Assembly (NCBI RefSeq): GCF_019112545.1
Contig: NW_025064904.1
Span: 558,001 to 622,000 of the forward strand
Reading direction: 5' to 3'
Origin: Guyanagaster necrorhizus
Lineage: Eukaryota > Basidiomycota > Agaricomycetes > Agaricales > Physalacriaceae
Length of the DNA: 64,000 nucleotides
Position 1 is the first letter of the stretch. Each line of letters opens with the position of its first letter. The notes under the pieces were generated by a model. That model saw only the letters and a list, made by a program, of their open reading frames with translations. It did no database searches and was not told the DNA's origin. A program made the translations under genes and the position numbers. This document shows positions 1 to 10,850 of this stretch, one piece after another.

Positions 1-1
1 G

Positions 2-79
2 GAAGCCCTGAGGCGTCTACACGAGCATAGAAATCTACATGCAGGATATTTCAAGGATCGGAGACAGACCGGGTAAGCA
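2..79 (+). CDS. Possible C-terminal end of a gene cut by the window edge
   Basis: One frame is open from the window edge to a TAA at 77-79 and gives 25 basic, helix-like residues beginning EALRRLHEHRNL. This would suit the tail of a plus-strand gene that starts outside the window. There is no motif to name it, and a 78-base open frame can occur by chance. From 80 to 466 I see no gene; this stretch would hold the 3' ends of this gene and of the minus-strand gene to its right. Confidence 0.22.
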
Positions 80-466
80 ACAAGCTGTCCTTATTAGGTT
101 GTATAGACTCCGATTTGTGATAAATAGTGGTCTAAGCTGATGTTGACACAAATCATTTGCTTGCGAAAGCGGAGAACAGCTCACATAGCGTTTTTCGGGC
201 TTACTGCGATATGTTATCGAGCATCAAGGCCGACGTATTCGCGATTGAACAACAAGGTCTACATCTTTAGATGGGCAATTAGAGAAGAGAAATGCGGATA
301 AAACAACACTTACCTATTACAACAGTATATCCACGCCCGAACGATCGTGTACGCAAGACATCGACGCACGAACAGCAAGAAGACCGGCAGCACAGCTGTG
401 CGGCTCAGAAAAACAATAATATACATCCTCACCAATCGACCAACAGCAAGATGAACTACTTGCCCG

Positions 467-1439
467 CTACACCACAGGACGATTCCGCTTGAACGTGCCA
501 AAGGGACCCACAGATGATCCAGGGGAAATACCGACCGGACGCGACTTTCCCGGTTCGAAAAGCGTCTTCGAATCGTACCCCTCCATCCTCGCCTGCAATG
601 GCAAGAGCCCCATCATCCTCTTCAACTCCTCATTCTCCTTCTCCAAACGCGCAAGTTCGATCTCCCTCTCCAAGGCATGCGCCGATGCCGATGCCACTGC
701 CTGATCCTTCGAGGGATGTTCCACATCTTCGCCCTCAAGAGACCGGAGAACCTGGCGCATTATCGTGGAAAGACGCGTGATGGCTTCTGATGTGGCGGTA
801 CTGGTTGATAGGTCCCTGGCGGCGTTGTCTTCTTCGAGAGCTAGAAGCCTTGTCTCGTATTCACGTATCAGAGACAGCTCGCGTTCTTGGACGTCTTTCT
901 TCAGGTGCGAGGTCCATTAGACGGTCCAAGACTACATAGGAAAACATACAGCACGATTACGAAAGTTGCTCATCACTGTCTCCAACGTTTGCTCATACTC
1001 CTTTATGAGAGTATTCAGTTGCTTGTTGTCGTACTGCAGACTTTGGTTTTCAGCGCTCATCACAGTGTTCATTCGTTCCAGCTCGGTGTCATATTCGTCT
1101 ATAATGGGGAATGAGTGGTAGAGTAATGGAAGAAATGAACTGCCCACCTTGGCTCTTATCAAGGTTGAACCTGCGACCTTCCAATTACTCTTTCACGCAG
1201 AGACGGGTGGCTCTCACCTACGCAGCACAAATCCTGATTGTGTGTGAACGGCCTGGCTCTGTAATAACCAAGTCAGATCTTGCCACTTCCAGAAAAACCA
1301 GCCAACGAACCTTGACGTTCCCTGCCTGTGCATACAACGACACCGAAAGACTCCTATTTTGGTTAAGCTGCTCGCTCAGTTCAGTGATAATCTGCCATAG
1401 TTGCATGAGGTCTTGGTCGTTATTGTCCAGTATTGTCAT
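467..1439 (-). CDS. SIKE/FGFR1OP2-family coiled-coil protein, probable STRIPAK subunit
   Basis: Five exons (1439-1311, 1258-1218, 1170-1148, 1098-950, 898-467) join in frame to a protein of about 257 residues. The family signature HTQSGFVLRRFN spans the second and third exons. It is followed by a coiled coil (LQYDNKQLNTLIKEYEQTLE) matching the heptad region of SIKE and FGFR1OP2, and by a second coiled coil (EREIELARLEKENEELKRMM). The tail is rich in Gly, Pro and Ser. SIKE-family proteins belong to the STRIPAK phosphatase-kinase complex, which in filamentous fungi controls hyphal fusion and sexual development (the Sordaria homologue is called SCI1). The family call rests on the motif and coiled-coil pattern. 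STRIPAK membership is inferred from the family. The ATG at 1439 is the only start that keeps the conserved N-terminal helix. Confidence 0.75.
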
Positions 1440-1607
1440 GATGGGCTGTCCAGCAGGCGAGAGTCAAATTGAAAGAGCGAGTCGGGCAGTGCACCGGATT
1501 CGACCAGGATGGAATATGCATCACGTGAAATCTGATATTTTCCGCGGATGTTCCTCGATCGCTGCCATTACCAAGAATAAAAATGCATTCAGTTTATCAC
1601 GAAAATA

Positions 1608-4270
1608 TTAGCAGGCCTGTCCACTATTAGAGCAACCCAGCAACCGCATCCACACTTCTGCAACTCCCTCTTCCTCACACCCAACCTGCATGCCATTGTC
1701 CCTCAGAATAAAATACTCCCGACCAGGCGTTTGCACTACCGCCAAAGCAGGATGAAACGGCTCACCCTTAGAAGTCTTGAGATGGACGCTTTCCACATGA
1801 TGGTGTCTGAGATCATGTTCAGGGAACGCACCATAAAATACAATCATGCTTACGGGGGCAGGAAAAGATTCACGCGCTGATTCTTCAGTTTTGCGCTCAA
1901 CGAGGTCGCCGAGGTTGACGACAGACCCGAAAAGTCCTGGGCTATCTCCGTCGAGGACTTCCACCGACCACTGACACTGTCGAACACAATTAGAGAATCA
2001 CAACTAGGTGACACAGACCACACGAGCCTGTTACCCACGACACAGGCGAGGATGTACCTCCCCGCAATGACCTCTAGCACAGCACCAATCTTGCCTTCAC
2101 GTCGCATCCTCTTCAACCAATGTCGACTAATTCCTCGCTCGTACTCCTCGTGGTTAGTCCAACAAATATGCTCCATCATCGTCGGGGGAGACGTCTCAGG
2201 CACCGAAGACGGTAGAATCCTACGTTCTATATAAGCTGACCAGTCCGCGCGAACTGGGAGCGAGGCAAGCTGGCTCTTCTCAACTGCGGGGAGATAACCA
2301 ACGACTTCGCACGTCGCTTCCAGGACATATAAGGACTCTTTGGCATTGCGATGTTGCATGGTGATGCACCAGATCTCGCCTTCGAGAACTGCTTGCGCAT
2401 CGACCACCGTTCCAGACATCCATTTATGAGCATCCTGGCTGTCATCGCCTACAGAAACACTGAAGAAAAGCCGCGTCAACAGGAAGCTTCGGTAGTGTTA
2501 TCAACAAATACTCGTCAACAGAACAACAGAAGAGTGCACCGAACAGCGATCACAGCTTGATGTTCATGGTCAGGGCTGGCCCATAGTTGGGATGCTATAA
2601 TCATTTTATTACGCTTGAAAATATCAGGAAGAAACGATGCTTGATACATCTCTCGTCGTTGAGCCAATTCTTGGTTTCGCTGTCGTAGGTACGGCCACAT
2701 GTTAGTCATATTCTGAGGATAAGATTGAAGTAGGAGCGCAAATCGGCGTCCGGGGAATTCTCGTAAGATTTTCTGGCTTGCAGAAAGATAAACTACATGC
2801 CAAAGCATCAGATTAGCCGCCGTTGATGTACCCGAAATCATACCAGCATATCTGAACATTCGTGAGACTAAAACACACTGCTTAAGATCTCCTTCGTAAA
2901 CTTGACACAGGATGATGGCGATGCGAGTTACAAGCCTGCGCTGAGCCATGGAAGGTGGCAAAGTGATGTTGTTCAGTGAGATGGGTGGAAAATCAGGAAA
3001 ATCGAGGTAGGAAGACGAAAGCACAGCTGAAGTAGTTGCAAGGTTTTTTGATTGCATCGCCGGAGCAAGAGACACAGTGATAGGCTTCTTGACGATGAGA
3101 GGAGTGAAACGCTTCCCAGTGCCCGTCATAGTTACAATTTTTCGACTAGATTCTGAATGTGATACAGGTTTTCGAACAGTCCCCTTCGAAAGTGCTGAAG
3201 ATGAGGTTATCATCGGTCCTTTAGAAGGAAACAAGAAGGGTATTGGTTTGGGAGCGGGCTTCGGCTTCTTATTCTTTTGTACAACGTCTTTCGGAGCAGG
3301 TCGTTTCTTGGCCGAGGATCCAGCAGAAGCTGCAGAAGAAGTGGCGATAGAGTCAGAATGAGGATGAGAAACGTTTGCATCGTGAGAGAACAAAGAGGAA
3401 GATGTTGCTGCTGGTGCTTTAAGAGGATGGGAGAAAACGGTTGGTTCGCCTACGACTTTAGGCACGGTATGCACCACTTGAGACTTTTTGATCTGCACAT
3501 TAGATATTTTAGGTGCTGGTAGGTTTCCGAACGGATTAGAAGACGGAAATGGAGGAGCAGCTTTGAGTAAATTGGACTGAGAAGCGGAACTAAGGAGTCG
3601 TCGAGGGAGGTCGGCCTTGAGAGACTGCTTTTGAGACGTCTGAGAAGGAGGAGCAAAAGGCTGAGAGTCACTAACGGTACTTGTTAAAAATGAAGGGTTT
3701 AGAGACGAAGGCAGTGAGGATGGAAATGGCTGAGATGGCTGGGTCAAAATGGATGGACCTGAGAGCAAGGAGACATCTCGAGATAATGCTGAAGGAGCTT
3801 TTAGCTGCCTGGATTGCGGTGCATCCTGGGCAGCGACTGCGGGAGCAGGAACAGCTGTGGAGGCGTCAGGCGTCGACACAGCATCAGAGTTAACTTGTCC
3901 AGATTGTTTCCTCTGATGTTCAAGAATCTTTTGTATCAGAAGTGCTTTGGTTAGCTTGGAGAAGCATGTGATGTGTCGCCCTTTGCATATGGTCTTCAGT
4001 TGAGCGACCAAGAGTTTCTTGAGGGCATCTTCTGTGAAAATGACTTCCATAGCATGTACAACTGGCAGAAAAAGATAAATAGAGAAGAAAAGGCAACCAG
4101 AATGACTTACAGGCACTCCAGTAGCAAGCAGGGAAAGCTTGACGCGTTCCGTATGCGGCGCGTCGTGGTTGTTTACCAGGAAGAGATTCAAACTCCGAAT
4201 CAAACGAAGAGCGGAACACCGGCCCGGACATTTCGATAGTCAGTAACAGCTCACCGCCTTGGTTGGACAT
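1608..4270 (-). CDS. SAP-domain protein with a conserved C-terminal region of unknown function
   Basis: This looks like one gene although two long frames suggest two. An intron of about 50 bases near 2540-2489 joins the first part (ending AVIAV) to the second (starting FLLTRLFFSVSVGDD) in phase and removes the stop at 2515. The protein has a short N-terminal exon from ATG 4270 (a second ATG lies at 4231) and an intron near 4110-4060. A SAP-like helix-loop-helix (around LLVAQLKTICKGRH...LLIQKILEHQ) comes next; such domains bind scaffold or matrix DNA. Then come about 270 residues rich in Ser, Pro and Ala with basic patches (KKRPAPKDVVQKNKKPKP), likely disordered and nuclear. The C-terminal half is folded and compositionally normal, with the motif ATCEVVGYLP and the end AVVQTPGREYFILRDNG. 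A last intron (1852 to about 1807) precedes the HHHVESVH exon. The C-terminal region resembles a family I recall from mushroom genomes that has no assigned function. Confidence 0.72.
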
Positions 4271-4313
4271 TGGATTGCTGACCTACGGCCTCCTACGGTG
4301 CAGACATTACGAT

Positions 4314-5135
4314 GCCCTTGGTCTTGGAAACCTCTGCATGCGTGCACTGTAATGGCACACATACTCGCTATGACGCCTATCTCATGACATGTTCGCAATG
4401 CAAGGTGTCCTATCATCACAGCAAGTCCGCCACATTTCGTATGTTTACAAAAGTTTCTTAGCTTTGCTCTCTCTAGCATGCCACCAACCGCCTCTCACCC
4501 AAGATCGCCTGACAAGCATCCTCAATGCTACATTTTCTGAAGTTCCAGTCGTCGAAAATACCCTACTATCGTGGAAATGCAGTCGCTGCACCAGAGCGAA
4601 GACGGTCGCTCCCAGGGTATCAACCAGCCTGGGGAAACGGCCAATGACTGCGGCATACCAGAGACCAGCTAAACGGGTGCCACCTGCAGACGCGTCAGTT
4701 GAGGTCATCGCGATATGCAGTGACAGCGAGCCGGAGGATGAGCCATCTGTTATCTCCCGAGAATTCACTCCCGTTCTCCCGAATCTACGGGCCCGACGTT
4801 GGTCATCTCCCATCGAAATAATCGATTCACCGTCTCCCCGCTCAGAGTCATCGCATACACGCCCTTTTGCGGATTCAATATCGGCTGTCAGAATCGTCGA
4901 TGACCGTATGGATATCGACGAGGAGCCGCAAATCGCACCAGTTCCAGATGTCAAGCCCGATATTGCGACTACCTGGTTGAGGGACATCTTCTATAAAGAC
5001 CTGCCTTTGGAGCAATCGCGAAGAAAAGATGGCCCGGGTCGTAGACCTCGGAAAGTCAGAGTAGTAGTGAAGCGTCAGGGAGCCGTCGATTCCTTTTATC
5101 TCTGTACAAAGGATTGGAAGCCAAATAAGCGTTGA
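4314..5135 (+). CDS. Small PHD-like zinc-finger protein
   Basis: The ATG at 4314 opens an exon MPLVLETSACVHCNGTH that is joined through a short intron (about 4440-4481) to the long second exon. Together they carry paired cysteines in a PHD-like order: CVHC, CSQC, HH near residue 35, a CH pair, and CSRC near residue 80. The rest is low-complexity and acidic, with SUMO-interacting-like hydrophobic-acidic stretches (VEVIAICSDSEPEDE and IEIIDSPSP), and ends in a basic tail (GRRPRKVRVVVKR). PHD fingers usually read histone tails, so a chromatin role is plausible but inferred. The gene starts only about 43 bases from the divergent SAP gene, so the two must share a promoter. The protein is not recognised beyond the finger. 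Confidence 0.6.
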
Positions 5136-5267
5136 TGTTGATTGAATACCACTGCAATGATTGAGGGTAGTGGAGCATAACCTTTTGAGCATTAGGAAGC
5201 CAGAACTAGACTCGGAAGTCGGTCGCTGCGCCACCCATTTTTGGCAAGTCACGTCTTCCCTTCTACC

Positions 5268-6498
5268 ATGGACTCCAAAGAGCGAATCGACGCCGCTTGC
5301 AGCTTCCTCTTACAATCCCCGCCAGGAGAAATCAACGACGTCCTCAACGGTGTTATCTCTTCCACCTATTCAACAGCTCTATACTAATGGCCACAAAGAT
5401 GTCAGAAATATCATATCCGACGACGACAGCCTTCAAGAAGGCGTCCTCCCTGCACTGCGCGAGTACAACCTTGCGCAATTCATGGCCGTCGACGTCCCTG
5501 GAACGGATCATCAAGTGAGCCTCGCGCTGTACGTTAACTGTCGCCCGATGTTGATATCCAATTAGTCCATCGTGAGCGAAGCAGCGAGGGTGCTGCCGTC
5601 CGAGGACGGGGCTGAGAGATTTCTGGACCCTCGGTCCCAGACCAGCTTCTTGTTTGATCATCTGAGCCTAGTGCGTTTCTTGCCCGTTAAACAGTGACTC
5701 ATCCTTAGGTGGTACATACAGGAAGCATCAGACCCGCAGGCGGTAGACCCGAATGAAGACTCGGAACCCTTCCGGTGCGTTGCATACAGCCTAACTAGGA
5801 CCTCTCTCCTAACCATTCTCCCAGCTCTGCATTGGACAAGGCAACACTGCAGTATCTCTCGGCCCATTTTCACGACGGTGTCTCTTCAGTGTTCTCGAGG
5901 ACCGAATCTCCGAACCAGTTCGTGATACAAGTCGTCGCGAACAAGTACAATCCCTCTAACTATTGGTGTGGATGCATGCTTATTCCTTGGGCTCTGGATC
6001 GTAACCGTCGTACAGGTCAGGACGATGGCGGTCCGAGTACGTTGTTGATCTCAACGAACACAAGGTCGATGGAAAGGTGCTGGTCAACGTACATTATTAC
6101 GAACAGGGAAACGTTAGTGATGCCTCTATCTTACGCTATGTTGTTTTCACCTGTCTACAGGTGCAACTCGCTACGACGCACACTGTTTCAATAACTCTCC
6201 CATCCGCGATTGTCACCTCCTCCCCGGATACTTCCACCACAAAAATCCTGGCCCTCATCGAGTCAGAGGAAGGCAAGTTCCAGTTAATATTGAATGACAC
6301 GTATCAGGACATGGGCGAAAAGACATTCAAGGGTCTGCGGCGCGCCTTGCCTCTCACCAGGCAAAAGTTGGATTGGGATAAGGCATGCTCTCAATTTTTT
6401 CTCATTGCTCAACAGTGCTTACATACTGTTCTCAGGTTCTTGGCTACAAGCTTGGCGCAGAGATATCCTCGAGTAAAGGTGTTTTCGGCAATTCTTAG
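5268..6498 (+). CDS. CAP1: F-actin-capping protein alpha subunit
   Basis: Eight exons (5268-5349, 5399-5514, 5566-5670, 5722-5774, 5825-5965, 6016-6112, 6161-6382, 6436-6498) total 879 bases and encode 292 residues, close to the usual size of the family. The N-terminus (AACSFLLQSPPGEINDVLND) and the central GRWRSEYVV motif are diagnostic of capping protein alpha. The C-terminal third contains LRRALPLTRQKLDW followed by the actin-binding tail. With the beta subunit it caps barbed ends of actin filaments at cortical patches. The last intron (6383-6435) begins with GC rather than GT; no other join keeps the conserved tail KVLGYKLGAEISS in frame. Confidence 0.94.
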
Positions 6499-6699
6499 AC
6501 CAACAGGTGTACAAAATCCACATGTAATCCTTGACACCGTGCGGTGTTGTAATTCAGGTGCAAACGAGCTAAACGTCCTCCTTGTCGTTTACATGCAGGT
6601 TCATTTTTGTACATCCGATGGATCATATATACATGAGTATGCACGAAGGTGCGTTATTATATCAAGTAACATCGTCCGAGACTACGTCGTCTAAATCTA

Positions 6700-8579
6700 T
6701 TAGAGTTTCGAAGTGAACTGCGCCTCCGTGACACCAGCACCCATAGCAGAAGTAGAGGAGACACCTCCAGTGACAGTTTTGATCAGGTTGTCGGCGTAAT
6801 CAGCACCACTCCACTATTTGCTCGTCAGTAATCGTATCTCAAGCTCCGACATCAAAGAAATTTACCTTTTGGTGAGTGAGGACGTCGGTACCAAGTTCCC
6901 TCTCCTTGCGTTGCACAAGCTCAACGTAGGCTTTCATACCGGTCTTGGCAAAGTTCTGCGCGAACAGGTCGGATATGTACGCGTTGGAGTGCAAGCCACC
7001 GAGCTAGAAACCATACATGAGTCATATGCCAGAACTCTGACCATATAACTTACCGTGATGAATTGCCAGACAAAGCCGAGTTTGCCCAGCTGCCATACGA
7101 AGGATTCCATGTCCTTTTCACCCAGACCCGCGGCATCCCAGTTGAATGACGGACTCAAGTTGTACGCCAACCAATGTCCTGGTCGGGCATCGAGAACACC
7201 AGCGGAAAACTCTTTTGCTTGCGAGAGAATGGGCTTCTTGGTCTCCATCCACAGAAGATCAGCGTACGGTGCAAACGCGATGGCACGGTTAATGGCGCAC
7301 TGAGTGCCACCCTGGTATCGGTAGTAACCTTCACGCGTCCTCGGTGAATCCCAATCCCAATAAGGCACGGTCTTCAGGCCGTACTGCTTCTGAGCAATTT
7401 CAACTGCTGATGGCCATGACGCATGGGCAACGGTCGAAAGGAATTTGCTGACTGTTGCCGAGCTGGCACCTTGCCTGCTCAAGGCATCACCAAGAGTCTT
7501 GGTAAACAATTGGAGGTTGGCGGAGGCTATCCACTGGTCCTCAATTGCTTGAAGCTGGTCGCCGTTCTTGCCTAGGCGCTCGGCTTCCGTCATGACGGTA
7601 TTTAGAGGACGTAGGGATGGGTTAGTGGAGCCGAGAATGAACGCATGGTCGCGATCATCGATGTTAGAGGTGATGAGGGTGGCCGCTTCGGAGTCAGTTC
7701 TAGCGACAGCAAGGTTTTCGACTCCCATAATATCATATTGGAGACGGATGGCGACAAGTCGGTTGATATGTTCGGAAATGGGCACCAAAACCTTACCAGC
7801 CATGTGTCCACACTTCTTCGTTCCGGGCGCCTGATCCTCGACATGAATTCCAGCAGCGCCCTTCTCGACGAACATTTTCGTGAGCTTCATAATCGCAGTT
7901 AAACCTCCGTGACCGGTGTCGGCATCAGCAACGATGGGGCGGAGGTAATCAACAATGGGAGTTTTAACGAGCTGACCCTCAGTCATGTTGGAGCGAGCTT
8001 CATGCTGTTTGCGGTCATGGAAGAGCTGGGCCATGAACAAATGTTCGACCTTGTTGGGCACCGTGTTCGAAGGGTAGTCTGTAGTTATAATTCGTAAGTC
8101 ATGACGAGTCAGAGTAATCCGGGGCACGCACCTGCAAGATCCGGTCCTGGTTCGTTTGTGCTGGACGCGGTACTCGATGATTGCCAGCCAGAAACATAGA
8201 CGGTTTCGAGGTATTTGGCCATCTGCGTCACCTGGACAGGGTCAAGACTGCATAAAAGTTAAAAAAATGAAATGTACAAAGATGACGACGAAGCGACTTA
8301 CGCTCCATAGGTGTGTGACGGCGTCCCCCTCTTGGCATGTTCGCTGAGGAGTTTCCAGAGCTTCTTGCCTTGGACATTAGAAGGGTATTGGATGGGTATC
8401 GTGCCGCGCTTGGCGACGACCTGTGCGGCGGTATACGGTCGCGTTACTCGTGCAAAACGAGGGCTCTACACGATGCACTACGTTAGTATAGGGCAAGCAA
8501 GTGAAGCGGAGACGAGTACCTTCCACCATTCCTCCACCTTCCTGACCTCCTCGGCGAACGCGGCTCTCTCGCTGGACAT
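6700..8579 (-). CDS. ICL1: Isocitrate lyase (glyoxylate cycle), peroxisomal
   Basis: Six exons (8579-8520, 8465-8302, 8247-8132, 8078-7054, 7003-6866, 6813-6700) give exactly 1617 bases and 538 residues, the normal fungal size. The enzyme splits isocitrate into succinate and glyoxylate, which allows growth on acetate, ethanol or fatty acids. The catalytic signature [13 protein letters not shown] is intact, as are the metal- and substrate-binding stretch [12 protein letters not shown] and the VARTDSEAA strand. The last exon ends in TSKL, a type 1 peroxisomal targeting signal. Its neighbours are unrelated housekeeping genes. Confidence 0.97.
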
Positions 8580-9138
8580 TTTATTGGATATTGTTGGTAT
8601 GGACGAGATGATAGTAGTAGGAGGTCAAGGTGTGTTTAGTGGCTTCCCCACATTTCCAGTCTTATGCCGATACCCCTTTCCGGTACAGACGGAACATGTG
8701 ATTCCGTCCATCCTGAATAATGGACACCGACTTATTCCGACGGGGCTCCTAAGTTTCACTTTCGGCCGGCAGAAGTTTGCATAGTCTCACCTAGGACCTA
8801 GCGCGGAGCCCTTGCTCTCAGTGGAATACAAGTTGTGTACCAGTGAATACGATTTAAAGTATATACAACATCAGATTGCTATTGGATACCAGTTGTGAGC
8901 GGGCAAGCGGAGGCAACCCTTAGCAGCTTTCTGCACGGGCGTCCGTGACCCTTCCGACCACCCGCACCCCCGTTTCGCATTTGCTGTGGCGAACCTTCTC
9001 TTTATTGATTATCACGGAGTGGCGCTCCTTACCGTCTATCGCCATCATACACCAATCCAGCGAGGCCATATCGAACGACAAAGCCGAAAATACTCCCGGC
9101 AACCTTTGAAAAACACGGGGAACATCAATAATCCACCA
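8580..9138. other. Gene-free stretch: ICL1 promoter side and ALG7 3' side
   Basis: The stretch lies between two minus-strand genes, so it holds the 3' flank of ALG7 and the promoter of the isocitrate lyase gene. The short open frames here show no protein-like composition. I could not identify a carbon-source response element with confidence. Confidence 0.5.
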
Positions 9139-10782
9139 CTATAAAATCGGCTTTGACGTCACCTGAGAGCACATTAGGACTTTTACGAGGCTCTTCTCAC
9201 TCATCGGACCAAGATGGAGCAGGAAGAAGTTTAGAATCGTCAAATTCGTTGTCTCTAGTATTATCCCAGAGGTGGGATGTATGGTAGTATCGGTCAGCCT
9301 GAGTGCGGACATAAATTTTAGTACGACGGTCGTCAGTTCAGACGGTGGACGTAGAAAGACGGCCTTGGACGGATGAAGGAGGTTTGTTTCCGCGTCGAAC
9401 CTGATCACTTGTTCCATCAAAGACCTACGAAAGACACTGTCCAGACTTACCTAGGGACCCTGTGCCGAGGACACGGCACCAAGCCGAACAATTGAGGGCA
9501 AGAGAGCATAAAGTTGAACACCTGCGGAATAAAGAAGAGCAGCAGCGTCTTGGAAAAATGCGCCTGTATGCCCACGACGGCAAAGGCCATTCCCGTGACA
9601 TAGCACAGCGTATCGCCGGGAAACACTCTTGCAGGGTACCTGAATCCTTAATATTAGTGTGTGTTTTTTTTTTTAATTTTAACTTCAAGGTAAGAAACGA
9701 CCAACCAGTTGTGATATAAGAAGCCCAGGCAAACAGCCACGAGCGGCATCATGAAATACAGACTGAGCAGGTGTCTTTCTACGAGCACCTTGCTTCCATA
9801 CGCCATGCCAGCACTCCAGACACCGCCGAATTCAAGGTCGGTTTTATTCCCCAGCAGATGAAGCGGTAAACGGAATCCCATTCGCCAGGGAAGATAGAGA
9901 AGGTCGTTCAAGATGACGGATGCCGCAATGATCAATGCTTGACTGACTTCGGACCCATTGATGCCAGCAATGATGTTGATACTATTGGTCGCAAAAGTGG
10001 AGAGCAGAGACATGTACATATAATATAGAGGCCCTACAGCACGAGATAAGGAACCAGGTGACACTGAATGGAAAGAACAAAATTACCGAGGTTCACCAGG
10101 GTCCCAAATGCCCATCGAAGAGGAAGAGGGACGACGACATGTGTATTACCGCGCGCAGCAAAGTACACGATCAGAAGGGGTATGGAAGCGATTATTGGTA
10201 CGGGAAGCTTGTGACGCCATCGTATGTCGAAAACATCGTCCAGGAATCCGAGTAGAGTGGCGATGAGGAGGGAGAGAATAGATGAAAGGTAAACCGACAG
10301 CTATAACAATGTTGGAAGTTGATTTATGACACCAAATTGGAACCGTACTTGATGTAGAGGGAACTCGGCAACAGATATGCCTTCATGCGCTGTCGCCTTG
10401 TGAGAAAGAGAGTCCGAGAATGCGAACGGTGTAAAGAGGAGCAAAACCAGGATGTAAACCGATGCACAAACAAGTCCAAGGCTCTCTGGGCTGCAATGCC
10501 TTGAGAACAAAACCAGACCACAGAGAAGGAAGCGTACATTGGTGTGTGGTATACTTTCAGCAAGTCCCTTCCCTTCAAATTGGCCTTGACAAAGGTGGGC
10601 CCAAGGGCAGGAACCAGATATAATGTTGCCAAGAGCGCGAATATTGAGAATCCAAAGCAAGTGTACAGGGCCGGAATGGGAGGTACTGGGTCGAGCAATG
10701 GCCTGACGACGAACCAGGCTGCAACGGGCAGCAGCGCAAGAAGTAGTATCGAGGGCAGCGGTCGGGGTGCCAGTTCCCCCAT
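9139..10782 (-). CDS. ALG7: UDP-GlcNAc:dolichyl-phosphate GlcNAc-1-phosphotransferase
   Basis: This multi-pass ER membrane enzyme adds GlcNAc-1-phosphate to dolichyl phosphate, the first step of N-glycan precursor synthesis, and is the target of tunicamycin. Reading the exons in order gives a hydrophobic N-terminus ([16 protein letters not shown]), the loop motif [13 protein letters not shown], the catalytic [13 protein letters not shown], the conserved [14 protein letters not shown], the stretch [19 protein letters not shown] and a C-terminal block with [16 protein letters not shown]. These appear in the family's order, and the aspartates are present. Several introns near 50 bases interrupt the gene. 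The start ATG at 10782 lies only 68 bases from the divergent SET/Tad3 gene. Confidence 0.95.
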
Positions 10783-10850
10783 GGGCGTTTAGAGTAGCAT
10801 GACGTCGAGCACCGGCGTGGTCAAGACGTGTCTTGGTCACGCGTTTGGCG

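Noticed and set aside
1111..1611. 166-codon plus-strand frame over the SIKE gene start
   Set aside because: It is antisense to exons carrying the SIKE signature and has no protein-like features.
2515..4203. Treating this frame and 1850-2479 as two genes
   Set aside because: The second frame has no ATG at its start, and a phase-correct intron joins the two into a continuous conserved-looking protein.
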